Of a stretch of DNA of 59,557 nt, positions 8,116 to 16,488 are shown one piece after another. The DNA lies in assembly GCF_014656075.1 (NCBI RefSeq), contig NZ_BNBS01000047.1, positions 1 through 59,557 of the forward strand, read 5' to 3'. Under the pieces are notes generated by a model. That model did no database searches and was not told where the DNA came from. It saw only the letters and a list, made by a program, of their open reading frames with translations. The stretch is from Streptomyces hydrogenans (GTDB lineage: Bacteria > Actinomycetota > Actinomycetes > Streptomycetales > Streptomycetaceae). Positions within the stretch are counted from its first letter, which is position 1; every line of letters begins with the position of its first letter. A program made the position numbers and the translations under genes.

Positions 8116-9093
8116 GTGATCGAAGCGAACGCACTCACCAGACGCTACGGCGCCGTCACGGCGGTCGACCGGCTGTCCTTCACCGTCCGGCCGGGCCGGG
8201 TGACCGGCTTCCTCGGCCCCAACGGGGCGGGCAAGTCCACCACCCTGCGCATGATCCTCGGCCTCACGGCGCCGACCTCCGGCACGGTCACGGTCGACGG
8301 CCGGCCGTTCCGTGACCGGCCGCGCGGACTCCGGCACGTCGGAGCCCTCCTCGACGCCCACGAGGTGCACGGGGGCCGTAGCGCCCGCGCCCACCTGTCC
8401 GCGCTGGCCCACGGCAACGGCCTGCCGGTCCGCCGGGTCGAGGAGGTCCTCGGCACGGTCGGGCTGGCCGCGGCGGCCGGCCGGCGGATCGGCGGCTTCT
8501 CCCTGGGCATGAAGCAGCGGCTCGGGATCGCCGCCGCTCTCCTCGGCGACCCGCCGGTCCTCCTCTTCGACGAACCGCTCAACGGCCTCGACCCGGAGGG
8601 CGTCCGCTGGGTGCGGGGCCTGTTCCGGTCGCTGGCCGCGGAGGGCCGGGCGGTCCTGGTCTCCAGCCACCTCATGGGCGAGATGGAGCACACCGCCGAC
8701 GACCTGCTCGTGGTGGGCCGGGGCCGGGTCGTCGCCGCGGAGCCGCTCTCGGTCTTCGCCGCCCGGGGCGGGGGCACGACCGTCGTGGTCCGCACCCCGG
8801 ACCCGCCGGCCCTCGCCGACGCGCTGCGGGCCGAGCCCGGGGCGGCGCTCCGCGAGTCCGGCGACGGCGGCTGGACGGTGACCGGCGTGAGCGCCGAGCG
8901 CGTCGGCGACCTGGCGCACGCGCACGGGGTGCGGCTGCACGCGCTGTCCGCCCGGACGGCCTCGCTGGAGCAGGTGTTCCTGGAACTGACCGCCGAGCAG
9001 GTCGAATTCGGCGTCCCTCAGCCCCCCGGGCCGGGTCCCGGACACCCCGTCGCGCCCCTGCCCGTGTCCGGCCGTGAGGAGTCCACCCGATGA
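8116..9093 (+). CDS. ABC transporter ATP-binding protein (DrrA/CcmA-like)
   Basis: 325 aa. One nucleotide-binding domain with Walker A GPNGAGKST (about 34-42), signature FSLGMKQR (about 125-132, the LSGGQ equivalent) and Walker B VLLFDEPLNGLDP (about 149-161), followed by a C-terminal regulatory extension of ~100 residues typical of DrrA-type exporters. Start GTG 8116 places the domain at the normal position. An in-frame GTG at 8107 is an alternative, and neither has a clear ribosome site. The stop overlaps the permease ATG by 4 nt (ATGA). With that permease it forms an exporter; the substrate is unknown. It is divergent from the two-component system, which likely controls it. Confidence 0.93.
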   Translation: MIEANALTRRYGAVTAVDRLSFTVRPGRVTGFLGPNGAGKSTTLRMILGLTAPTSGTVTVDGRPFRDRPRGLRHVGALLDAHEVHGGRSARAHLSALAHGNGLPVRRVEEVLGTVGLAAAAGRRIGGFSLGMKQRLGIAAALLGDPPVLLFDEPLNGLDPEGVRWVRGLFRSLAAEGRAVLVSSHLMGEMEHTADDLLVVGRGRVVAAEPLSVFAARGGGTTVVVRTPDPPALADALRAEPGAALRESGDGGWTVTGVSAERVGDLAHAHGVRLHALSARTASLEQVFLELTAEQVEFGVPQPPGPGPGHPVAPLPVSGREESTR

Positions 9094-9962
9094 ACGCCCC
9101 CGCATCCGTCCGCCACCTCGCCCCGCCGGCGGGGCCGACGCGGTTCCGGCACCTGATCCGCTCGGAGTGGACCAAACTGTGGTCGCTGCGCTCGACCCCG
9201 TACGCCCTCGGCGTGGGCGGACTCGTGGTGACCGGGATCTGCGTCAACGCGGCCCGGTCGAACGCGGACCGGCTCGACCACGGACCTCTCCCGCCGCCGG
9301 GGGCGGGGGCCGACCCCGCCCGCGAGGCCGCGCCCTTCGCGTTCGACGCGCTGGGGACCGCTTTCGTCGACCCCGCCTGGCAGTTGCTGATGGTGCTCGC
9401 CGCCTGCCTCGGCGCGGCCGCGCTCTCCGGCGAGTACGCGACGGGCCTGGCACGGACCACGTTCGCGGCCGTACCGGACCGGCGGTCGGTCGTCGCCGCG
9501 AAGGCGTTCGTGGTGACGGCGGTGCTGCTCGTCTTCGGCGCCTGCGTGACCCTCACGTCCTTCGGGGCGACGCAGGCGCTGCTGCGGGACCACGGGGGTC
9601 TGTCGCTGTCGGATCCGGGCGCGGCACGGGCCGTGGTCGCGTCCGCGCTGCTCGCGCCGGTGTGCGGCCTTGCGGGCCTGGCGGCCGGGGCGCTGGTGCG
9701 CCACGCGGCCGGGGCCGCCGTCACGGTGATCGGCGTGCTCCTGCTGGTGCCCGCGCTGTTCCAGGGGGACACGTACCGCTGGGTGCGGGAGACGGGCCAT
9801 CTGCTGCCCCTGGACGCCTGGGTGACGCTCGTCCGCGACCCGGCGCTGCCGGTGCCGGAGAAGTACCCGGCGACGGCGACGGAGGCCTGGGCCGTCCTCT
9901 GCGCCTGGGCGGCGGCGGGGCTCGCCGTCGCGGTGGCGGCGGTCCGCCACCGCGACGTCTGA
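9090..9962 (+). CDS. ABC-2 type transporter permease
   Basis: 290 aa. Begins with a cytoplasmic stretch, then LIRSEWTKLWSLRSTPYALG, a hallmark opening of actinobacterial ABC-2 permeases. About six hydrophobic segments follow (near 45-60, 95-115, 135-160, 180-205, 210-225 and 265-285). The ATG overlaps the ATPase stop (ATGA). It forms the membrane part of an exporter with the preceding gene. The stop lies 7 bp from the convergent end of the next gene. The substrate cannot be read from the sequence. Confidence 0.9.
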   Translation: MNAPASVRHLAPPAGPTRFRHLIRSEWTKLWSLRSTPYALGVGGLVVTGICVNAARSNADRLDHGPLPPPGAGADPAREAAPFAFDALGTAFVDPAWQLLMVLAACLGAAALSGEYATGLARTTFAAVPDRRSVVAAKAFVVTAVLLVFGACVTLTSFGATQALLRDHGGLSLSDPGAARAVVASALLAPVCGLAGLAAGALVRHAAGAAVTVIGVLLLVPALFQGDTYRWVRETGHLLPLDAWVTLVRDPALPVPEKYPATATEAWAVLCAWAAAGLAVAVAAVRHRDV

Positions 9963-9969
9963 GCCCGCC

Positions 9970-11016
9970 CTAGCGGAGCGCCCGCTCGGGCAGCAGGCCC
10001 TGGGCCTTCAACTCGGCGGCGACGAGGGCCGCGTACTCGGTTGCGCCGCGGACCGAGGTGTGGGTGTTGTCCCGCTTCTCGGTCGTCAGGTAGAGCGCCT
10101 TGGACGCCTCGGGTCCGAGCTCTTCGACCCGGGCCTTGGTGAGGGCGGTGAGGTCGATCAGCGGGGTGCCGAGGGAGGCGGCGAGGGCGCGGATCTCGGC
10201 CGGGTGGTCGACGCCGAGACCGTTGACGAGCAGGGCGACGCCGTTGTCGAGGGTGCCGTCGGCGTTGAACCAGCGGCGCACCACGGGGGTGACGAGGACG
10301 GGTGCGCCGCCCCGGGCCCGTACCCGCTCGACCAGGGTGGTGAGGTGGGCGCGGTAGGTGGCGGCGTCCGTCTGCTTGTCGTTGTGGGCGAGCTGGATCA
10401 GGACGGGGTCGCCGGGCCGGATCGCGGCCTCGACGGTGTCGAAGAGCGCCGGGTTCGCGAGGTAGGTGACGGTGCTCTCGCCGGAGTCGGCGTGGTTGGC
10501 GACGGCGACGCCCCGCTTCAGGTGGACGGGGAGGCGCTGGCCCCAGCCGGTGTACGGGTCGCCGGGCTGGTCGCAGACGGTGGAGTCGCCGATCAGGAAG
10601 AGGCGGGTCGCGTGGGGGGCGGGGGTGACGCGGAGGGAGTCGACGCGCGGGGCGGAGCCGTCGAGGAGCAGGTCGAGGCCGGGGGTGCCGGCGGGCCCGG
10701 TGGGTTCCCCCTCCGGGTCGCGGACGTCGACGGTGAAGGAGCGGCGGATCCGCTCGCCGGCCGCGGTCGGGGTCTCGGCGAGCAGGGCGCGCCGGGTCTC
10801 CCCGCTGATCCCGGTGGCGCCGGCGGTGTCGCCGCCGAGGGTGACGGTGACGTCGTACGTGCCGGGGGCGAGGTCGAAGTGGCAGGCGAGGGCGCCGGTC
10901 CCGGTGGCGGCGCAGTGGTCGAGGCCCTGGCCGTAGGGGTTCTCGCCGGCCTGGGCGGGTGCGGTGGCGGCGAGCAGCGCGAGCAGGCTCGCCGCCAGGA
11001 CGGGTGTCCTCTTCAT
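9970..11016 (-). CDS. Secreted SGNH hydrolase, rhamnogalacturonan acetylesterase-like (CE12)
   Basis: 348 aa. Signal peptide MKRTPVLAASLLALLAATAPAQA, then a ~110-residue beta-rich domain (about 25-135), then the SGNH domain. Block I is LIGDSTVCDQ (Ser near residue 143), the Asn block is QLAHNDKQ, and the C-terminal Asp/His pair is in DNTHTS (about 315-318). GDST and DxTHTS are characteristic of CE12 rhamnogalacturonan acetylesterases, which deacetylate pectin backbones outside the cell. The start is ambiguous. An 18-bp duplication supplies two in-frame ATGs (11016 and 11034), each with its own GGAG. It follows the lyase-like gene on the same strand by 18-36 nt, so the two are probably cotranscribed. 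Confidence 0.82.
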   Translation of the reverse strand: MKRTPVLAASLLALLAATAPAQAGENPYGQGLDHCAATGTGALACHFDLAPGTYDVTVTLGGDTAGATGISGETRRALLAETPTAAGERIRRSFTVDVRDPEGEPTGPAGTPGLDLLLDGSAPRVDSLRVTPAPHATRLFLIGDSTVCDQPGDPYTGWGQRLPVHLKRGVAVANHADSGESTVTYLANPALFDTVEAAIRPGDPVLIQLAHNDKQTDAATYRAHLTTLVERVRARGGAPVLVTPVVRRWFNADGTLDNGVALLVNGLGVDHPAEIRALAASLGTPLIDLTALTKARVEELGPEASKALYLTTEKRDNTHTSVRGATEYAALVAAELKAQGLLPERALR

Positions 11017-11048
11017 CGGGCTTCTCCGGTTCATCGGGCTTCTCCGGT
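11013..11048. repeat. 18-bp perfect tandem duplication of ribosome site plus start codon
   Basis: Read on the minus strand the unit is ACCGGAGAAGCCCGATGA, present twice in a row. Each copy has GGAG followed by an ATG. Because 18 is a multiple of three, both starts are in frame with the esterase. Confidence 0.9.
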
Positions 11049-11051
11049 CCG

Positions 11052-13784
11052 TCACGCGGGGAGGTGGTCGCCGACGAGGGCGAGGTTCTGGATGGCGGCG
11101 AGGCCGTAGAGGGCGGTGGTGTTGGTGCTGATCCAGAGGTGTTCGTAGCCGGGTTCGAGGGCGGCGGGGCCCTGCACGGGCGTCTTGTCCCAGACCATGG
11201 CGGAGGTGTAGCCGTCGCTCTTGTCGAACTTGGCCCAGGCCCGCTGGGCGAGCTTGGCGTCGTTCAGCTGGGCGGCGGCGTAGGCGTCCTGGCGGGAGTG
11301 GCCCTGGAAGAGGAGGAGGGTGCCGAAGTTCTGTCCGTAGCGGGCGGCCTGCTCGGTCTTGGAGGCGTTGAAGTAGCGGCAGTAGTCGAGCCAGGCGTTC
11401 TTGAAGGCCGGCAGGTCGACGAGGTCGATGAGCTCGGCGCACATCTCGACCAGGCCGAACATGGCGGAGAGGTGGGAGACGCCGACGACGGGCTGTTCGG
11501 CGACGGCGAAGCGGCCGGTGTCGAGGTCGTAGAGGCCGGTGCCCTGGACGAAGCCGTTGGGCTGGGCGGCGATGGTCTCCATGGTGGAGCGCAGGCGCGC
11601 CTCGGCCTTGGCGGCCTTGGGTCCGCCGCGCTCCCACTCGGTGAGCCAGGCGGCGGCGAGGCCGCTCCAGTCGGTGCCGAAGCCTATGGAGAGGGCGTGG
11701 CGGTCGGGGGTGTAGGGCTCGGTGCGGATCTTGCGGATGGGGTCGAGGACGAGGAAGGTCTCGTCGGAGTCGACCAGGTCGTGCATGAGGTCGCCGACGC
11801 GTTCGTCGGCGGTGAGGAAGTAGTAGGGCCGGCGGTAGACGGCGGTGGAGATCCGCTGCTGCTTCGCGCTGTCGGCGAAGTGCTGGACGCCGTGGCGGGT
11901 GCCGAGGCCGGCCCATTGCCCGAGGTGGTACACGTCGACCTCGCCGGTGTGGCGGGTCATGGCCTCGGCGAAGCGGAAGACGTCGGCGCGGCCGGAGCGC
12001 AGGTAGGCGTACCAGAGCCACAGGTCGGGCGAGAGCTCCGAGTTGTCCCAGGCGTAGCCGCCGACGTCGTACCGCCACTGGTGCCGGTCCTCGTCGTAGG
12101 TGTGCATGATGTCGCCGTAGTCCCAGAAGCCGTACCAGCGGCGCTGCTCGGCCTGGTCCTTGTAGTAGGAGAAGAGGTAGTCGAGGCGGTCCTCGATCTT
12201 CGCCTTCGCGGGGGTGGAGCGGTCGACGGGCGAGAACAGTCCGCCGAACACCCGGGCGCGGACGAGGTCCTCGGGGCTCGCGGCGAGCTGCGGCGGGACG
12301 CGGACGGCGGCGGCCTGGGCGACGAGGGCGGCGGCGGTCGGGGTGGCGGCGTTGGCCCAGAACATCAGCTCGCTGGTGCGGGCGATGCCGTAGGGGGTGC
12401 CGAAGCCGGGCTCGTGGTCCTCGTAGGTGATGTTGAGCCCTTCGAGCTGCTCGGGGAAGGTGTCCTGGCCCATGCCGTCGTGGTAGAAGCGCAGGTCCAT
12501 GGGCTGGGCCTCGGGCGACCAGAGCCAGAGGGTGACCTCGGCCTCGTCGCCGGCGGCGCTGCGGACGTCGAGCTGGGCGGGGTGCTTCTGCCAGAAGTCC
12601 CGGAGGCCGAAGGAGAGTCCGCCGCTCGCGCCGCCGACGTAGCCGAAGCCGCCGGCGCGGCGGCCGCCGCCGGCGGGGATCCAGCCGTGTCCCGGCTTGG
12701 TCCGCTTGCGGATGCCGAAGCCGTCGGCGGTGAGCTGGGAGAGGGTGTAGTCGCCCCACGTCGGGATGTACTGCAGCCGGGTGGTGACGCGCTGGTCCCA
12801 GGTGGCCGGGTCGGGCAGCCTCTCGCCCTTGACCTGGGCGGCGCGGACGGCGGCGCCGGGGTCGCGGCGCAGGCCGGTGACGCCCTGGACGGCCTCGGTG
12901 AGGAAGCCCTGGTCCTGGCCGGCGAGGCGGACGTGCCGGTCGTAGGGGGCGTCGCGCATCGGGACGGTGAAGCGGACGCCGAGGCCGCGGATGAAGTCCT
13001 TGTCCTGGTCGCCGTCGAAGGTGATCGTGTGGATCATCCGAAGGGCCTCGGAGCCGGCGTGGAAGTAGAGCCGGACCGAGAAGGGCAGCCAGCTGCGGCT
13101 CCCCTTGCGGTGCTTGCCGTCGACGCGGACCACGGCCCTTACGGGGCCCGCCTGTTCGACGACGGCGCCGGAGATCTCGCCGTCGAACCGCTCCCACTTG
13201 GCGTTGCCCTGGTCGCCGTCGTCGAGGTCGCCCTGGCGCAGCAGCACGAGGCGTCCGTCGGTGGCGATCTTCACGCCGTCACGGGTCAGGGATTCGACGA
13301 GCTTCCCGCCGTCCTTCCACAGGACGGCCTTGACGACGCCGGTGTCGACGGTGATCCGGCGGCCGGACTCGGTGACCGTGACGGTCTTCGCGCCGGCGGC
13401 GGGGGTGCCGGGGGCGAGGGAGTAGCGCTCGGCCCCGGCCGCCTCGGGGCCGACGGCGTGGGCGGTCCACTTGAGGGAGCCGTCGGGCCACCGGGCGGTG
13501 GTCCAGGTCTGTACGGGGACGGGGGCGCCGTCGGCGGTGGTGAGGGCGAACTCGCGGTCGCCCGGGTGGACGCCCTTGGGCCAGGCGACGCCGAAGGTCG
13601 ACCCTCCGGCGGCGCCGAGGCCGCCCGGCTCCAGCCAGGAGACGCTCGCGGGTCGCTCCTCCGCGGGCACCTCGGCGGCGGGCGCGGCCTGCGCCTCGTT
13701 CCGGCCGAGCACCCAGCTGAACTGGGCGGCGGCGCCGGCGACGGCGGCCGCCTTGAGGAGGGAACGACGGGGTATCGAGGACAC
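11052..13784 (-). CDS. Tat-exported exo-rhamnogalacturonan lyase-like protein (PcRGLX/YetA family)
   Basis: 910 aa. A Tat signal (SSIPRRSLLKAAAVAGAAA) ends near residue 35. The N-terminal beta-rich domain (about 45-130, WLEPGGLGAAGG, FGVAWPKGVHPGD, TTARWPDGSLKW) resembles the PcRGLX/YetA N-terminal domain. Middle and C-terminal parts are aromatic-rich and likely alpha/alpha-toroidal (RRWYGFWDYGDIMHTYD, YAWDNSELSPDLWLWYAYL). Members of this family include exo-acting rhamnogalacturonan lyases (PL26). Start GTG 13784 was chosen for the upstream AAAGGAG at 5-nt spacing; an upstream ATG near 13805 would bury that site. It sits just before the CE12-like esterase and near YesL-like and YesOPQ-like genes, which supports pectin backbone degradation. 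Catalytic residues are not assigned. The family call is moderately confident. Confidence 0.75.
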   Translation of the reverse strand: MSSIPRRSLLKAAAVAGAAAQFSWVLGRNEAQAAPAAEVPAEERPASVSWLEPGGLGAAGGSTFGVAWPKGVHPGDREFALTTADGAPVPVQTWTTARWPDGSLKWTAHAVGPEAAGAERYSLAPGTPAAGAKTVTVTESGRRITVDTGVVKAVLWKDGGKLVESLTRDGVKIATDGRLVLLRQGDLDDGDQGNAKWERFDGEISGAVVEQAGPVRAVVRVDGKHRKGSRSWLPFSVRLYFHAGSEALRMIHTITFDGDQDKDFIRGLGVRFTVPMRDAPYDRHVRLAGQDQGFLTEAVQGVTGLRRDPGAAVRAAQVKGERLPDPATWDQRVTTRLQYIPTWGDYTLSQLTADGFGIRKRTKPGHGWIPAGGGRRAGGFGYVGGASGGLSFGLRDFWQKHPAQLDVRSAAGDEAEVTLWLWSPEAQPMDLRFYHDGMGQDTFPEQLEGLNITYEDHEPGFGTPYGIARTSELMFWANAATPTAAALVAQAAAVRVPPQLAASPEDLVRARVFGGLFSPVDRSTPAKAKIEDRLDYLFSYYKDQAEQRRWYGFWDYGDIMHTYDEDRHQWRYDVGGYAWDNSELSPDLWLWYAYLRSGRADVFRFAEAMTRHTGEVDVYHLGQWAGLGTRHGVQHFADSAKQQRISTAVYRRPYYFLTADERVGDLMHDLVDSDETFLVLDPIRKIRTEPYTPDRHALSIGFGTDWSGLAAAWLTEWERGGPKAAKAEARLRSTMETIAAQPNGFVQGTGLYDLDTGRFAVAEQPVVGVSHLSAMFGLVEMCAELIDLVDLPAFKNAWLDYCRYFNASKTEQAARYGQNFGTLLLFQGHSRQDAYAAAQLNDAKLAQRAWAKFDKSDGYTSAMVWDKTPVQGPAALEPGYEHLWISTNTTALYGLAAIQNLALVGDHLPA

Positions 13785-14027
13785 GGGAACTCCTTTCGAG
13801 GGCATGCCGGAGACATGCCTGCGGGAGGGGGAGGGGCGCGGTGGTACGCGGCGGGGCGCGGGCCAAGCGGGCGCCCGCCGACGCGCACGGGCCGGGCCGT
13901 ACGAGCCGGGCACGGGCCCGTCAGGCGGTACGAGCCGGGCCCGCGGGCGGCCGGAGCGGCGGGCCCGTCGGGGTCGCGTCCCCCGCGGCCGGAGGCGTAC
14001 GGCCCCGGCCGCGGGGGCGTGCGGTGG
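13785..14027. other. Intergenic region with direct repeats and a terminator
   Basis: 243 bp with no gene. It contains two copies of GTACGAGCCGGGC (about 13898 and 13929) and the strong hairpin at 13980-14017. The promoter of the lyase-esterase pair must lie here or further upstream. No AAGCGCTT-type operator is present. Confidence 0.5.
13980..14017. terminator. Hairpin terminator of the importer operon
   Basis: Perfect 13-bp stem (13980-13992 with 14005-14017, CCCCCGCGGCCGG) and a 12-nt loop, 11 bp beyond the stop of the YesL-like gene, the last gene of the leftward importer operon. Confidence 0.65.
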
Positions 14028-14612
14028 TCAGGCGTCCGCGAGGGCGGTGGACGCTCGGTGTTCGGCCGCCAGGGTGGCGGCCGGCAGGAGGCCCAGGGCG
14101 GGGAGGGCCAGGGGGGCGGAGAACCAGGCCGAGGCGGCGACCACCGCCAGGCCGCAGACGACGAGCAGGGAGCCGGCCGGGTCCCGCAGCGCGCGGCGTC
14201 CGGCGTCCGGGAGGAGCGCCCGCCAGGAGGCACCGGGCCGCCAGGCGGTGGCCGCCCGCAGCAGGGTGACGGTCGCCCAGAGCGCCACGAGGAGCGCGAG
14301 GGCCCCGGCCGCCCGGCCGCCGGGCACCGGCAGCGCCCGTACGAACGCGAGGTCCGCGCCGACGAGGGCGAGGGCTGCCCAGTAGACGAGGCCCGCCGCC
14401 CGCCCGCCGCCCCGCAGCGCGGCGCGCAGGGCGGCGGCGAAGGACCGCAGCCCGGTCCCCTCGCCCTCGACGGTGCGCCGCAGGTGCCCCGCGCCGGCGG
14501 CGAGCGCCGCCGGCAGGGTGACGAGCGGGAGCGCGGCGACGGCGATCCACACCCCCGTCAGCAGGCACTCGGCGAAGACGCCGAACCGGGCGAGGAAGCG
14601 GTCGCGCCTCAC
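14028..14612 (-). CDS. YesL-like DUF624 membrane protein
   Basis: 194 aa. The opening FLARFGVFAECLLTGVWIAVAALPLVTLPAAL is the conserved N-terminus of YesL/DUF624 proteins, and four to five hydrophobic segments are visible in total. Start GTG 14612 overlaps the permease stop by 4 nt (GTGA), so it is the last gene of the importer operon. In Bacillus subtilis yesL lies beside the yesOPQ rhamnogalacturonan-oligosaccharide transporter genes, which matches this setting. Function is unknown; an accessory role in transport or sensing is an inference from this recurring linkage. Confidence 0.8.
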   Translation of the reverse strand: MRRDRFLARFGVFAECLLTGVWIAVAALPLVTLPAALAAGAGHLRRTVEGEGTGLRSFAAALRAALRGGGRAAGLVYWAALALVGADLAFVRALPVPGGRAAGALALLVALWATVTLLRAATAWRPGASWRALLPDAGRRALRDPAGSLLVVCGLAVVAASAWFSAPLALPALGLLPAATLAAEHRASTALADA

Positions 14613-15466
14613 TTGAGCCCCGAAGTGGCCATGCCGTCGATGAGGTACCGCTGGAAGGCGAGGAAGAAGGCGACCACGGGCAGCAGCGCCACGAGCGACA
14701 TCGCGATCATGCCGCCGTAGTTGGCGACGCCGTCCTGGTCGACGAACATCTTGAGGCCGAGGGAGACGGTGTACTTCTCGGGTTCGTTGAGGTAGATCAG
14801 CGGGCCCATGAAGTCGTTCCACGCGTTGATGAAGGTGAAGATGGCGCTGGTGATGAGCGCGGGCCGGCACAGCGGCAGCACGATCGACCAGTAGACGCGC
14901 AGGTGTCCGCAGCCGTCCAGCCGGGCCGCCTCGTCCAGTTCCCGGGGCAGGGCCCGCATGAACTGGACCATCAGGAAGACGAAGAACGCGTCCGTGGCGA
15001 GGTACTTGCCGAGCAGCAACGGCGTGTAGGTGTTGACCAGTTCGAGCTTCTGGAAGAGCACGTACTGCGGGATGAGCAGCACGTGGTAGGGCAGGAGCAG
15101 GGTGCCGATCATCAGCGTGAAGAGCAGGTTGCGGCCCGCGAAGCCGATCTTGGCGAAGGCGTAGGCGGCGAGCGAGCTGGAGGCCAGCACGCCGACGACC
15201 GAGGCGAGCGCCAGGAAGAGCGAGTTGCCGAAGAAGGTGGAGACGGGGATGTCGGCGATGCCGTCGGCGAGCCGCCGGTAGTTGTCGGTGATGGGGTCCG
15301 TCGGGAGGACGTTCAGACTGCCGACGATCTCGTCGTTCGGCTTGAACGAGCCGCCGATCACCCAGATCACCGGGTAGAGCACCACGGCGAGGACGGCGAG
15401 GGAGCCGAGGTGCCAGGCGAGGGAGCCGGCGCGCAGGCCCCGCGTCCCGGTGCGGACGAGGCTCAT
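14609..15466 (-). CDS. Carbohydrate ABC transporter permease (MalG/YesQ type)
   Basis: 285 aa with six membrane segments. The EAA loop that docks the ATPase reads ELDEAARLDGCGHLRVYWSIVLPLCRP (about residues 180-206). The C-terminus ends in QRYLIDGMATSGLK, characteristic of MalG-type sugar permeases. Start ATG 15466 overlaps the preceding permease stop by 4 nt (ATGA). It pairs with the MalF-type permease to import an oligosaccharide delivered by the lipoprotein at 16488-17771. No ATPase gene is present in the operon, so a shared ATPase such as MsiK would be needed. Confidence 0.92.
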   Translation of the reverse strand: MSLVRTGTRGLRAGSLAWHLGSLAVLAVVLYPVIWVIGGSFKPNDEIVGSLNVLPTDPITDNYRRLADGIADIPVSTFFGNSLFLALASVVGVLASSSLAAYAFAKIGFAGRNLLFTLMIGTLLLPYHVLLIPQYVLFQKLELVNTYTPLLLGKYLATDAFFVFLMVQFMRALPRELDEAARLDGCGHLRVYWSIVLPLCRPALITSAIFTFINAWNDFMGPLIYLNEPEKYTVSLGLKMFVDQDGVANYGGMIAMSLVALLPVVAFFLAFQRYLIDGMATSGLK

Positions 15467-16488
15467 CGGCCTCCCTCCTCGTAGTGCACCCAGCGCCGCT
15501 GGGACCAGAACAGGACCGCCGTGACCAGGCCGACGGCGAGCAGCAGCATCCAGGCCATCGCGGAGGCGAGGCCCATCCGGCTGTTCTCGAAGCCCTGGAC
15601 GTAGAGGTAGCAGGTGTAGACGAGCGTGCCGTCGGCCGGGCCGCAGGCGTTGCCCTGGCTGCCGATGATGTAGGCGGAGCCGAAGATCTGGAAGGAGTGG
15701 ATGGTCTCCAGGAGCACGTTGAAGAAGAGCACCGGGGAGATCATCGGCAGGGTGATGTTCCAGAACCGGCGCCACGGTCCCGCGCCGTCCATCTGCGCCG
15801 CCTCGTACAGCTCGCGGGGCACCTGCTTGAGCCCGGCGAGGAAGATGACCATGGGTGCGCCGAACTGCCAGACGGTGAGCGCCACCAGGGCGTAGATGAT
15901 CTTGTCGGGGTCGCCGATCCAGCCGCCCGGGTCGAGGCCGATCAGCTGCTGGGCCCGGTCGACCGGGGCGCCGTCGGCGAAGAGGGCGCGCCAGACGATG
16001 GCGATGGAGACGCTGGCGCCGATGAGCGAGGGGGCGTAGAAGGCGGCCCGGTAGAAGCCCTGTCCGCGCCGGCTCTGGTTGAGGAGGACGGCGACGCCGA
16101 GGGCGGCGGCCAGCTTCAGCGGGGTGCCGAGGACCACGTACCAGCCGGTGACCTCGACGGAGGTGCGCCAGCGGGGGTCGCCGAACATCTCGGTGAAGTT
16201 GTCCAGCCCGATCCAGCGGGGGGCGTCGAAGAGGTTGTAGTCGGTGAAGGCGAAGTAGAGCGAGACGGCCATCGGGCCCGCGGTGAGCAGCAGGAAGCCG
16301 GTGAGCCAGGGGGACATGAAGAGGTAGCCGGCGAGGTTCTCGCGGGCGGCGCGGGACCGGGCGGCGCGGCCCGCCGTACGGCGGGGGCGCCCGCCGCCGG
16401 GGGCGGGCACCGCGGGCGCGGCCCCCTTCCCCGGCGGGGCCGCGTCCCGGGCGGCGGGGGTCGGTACGGTGGTCACGGCGGCGTCCAT
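15463..16488 (-). CDS. Carbohydrate ABC transporter permease (MalF/YesP type)
   Basis: 341 aa. The cytoplasmic N-terminal ~50 residues are Ala/Pro/Arg-rich. Six membrane segments follow, with LAGYLFMSPWLTGFLLLTAGP opening the first and the EAA loop PRELYEAAQMDGAGPWRRFWNITLP at about residues 240-265. A periplasmic loop with two cysteines (NACGPADGTLVYTC, about 295-310) lies before the last segment. The ATG overlaps the binding-protein stop by one base (TGATG). It is the second gene of a tightly coupled binding protein-permease-permease-YesL operon. Confidence 0.92.
   Translation of the reverse strand: MDAAVTTVPTPAARDAAPPGKGAAPAVPAPGGGRPRRTAGRAARSRAARENLAGYLFMSPWLTGFLLLTAGPMAVSLYFAFTDYNLFDAPRWIGLDNFTEMFGDPRWRTSVEVTGWYVVLGTPLKLAAALGVAVLLNQSRRGQGFYRAAFYAPSLIGASVSIAIVWRALFADGAPVDRAQQLIGLDPGGWIGDPDKIIYALVALTVWQFGAPMVIFLAGLKQVPRELYEAAQMDGAGPWRRFWNITLPMISPVLFFNVLLETIHSFQIFGSAYIIGSQGNACGPADGTLVYTCYLYVQGFENSRMGLASAMAWMLLLAVGLVTAVLFWSQRRWVHYEEGGR

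Noticed and set aside
9970..13197. Minus-strand frame joining the esterase to an upstream Arg-rich stretch
   Set aside because: The upstream part is an out-of-frame reading of the lyase-like gene; the real protein begins at the signal peptide at 11016 or 11034.
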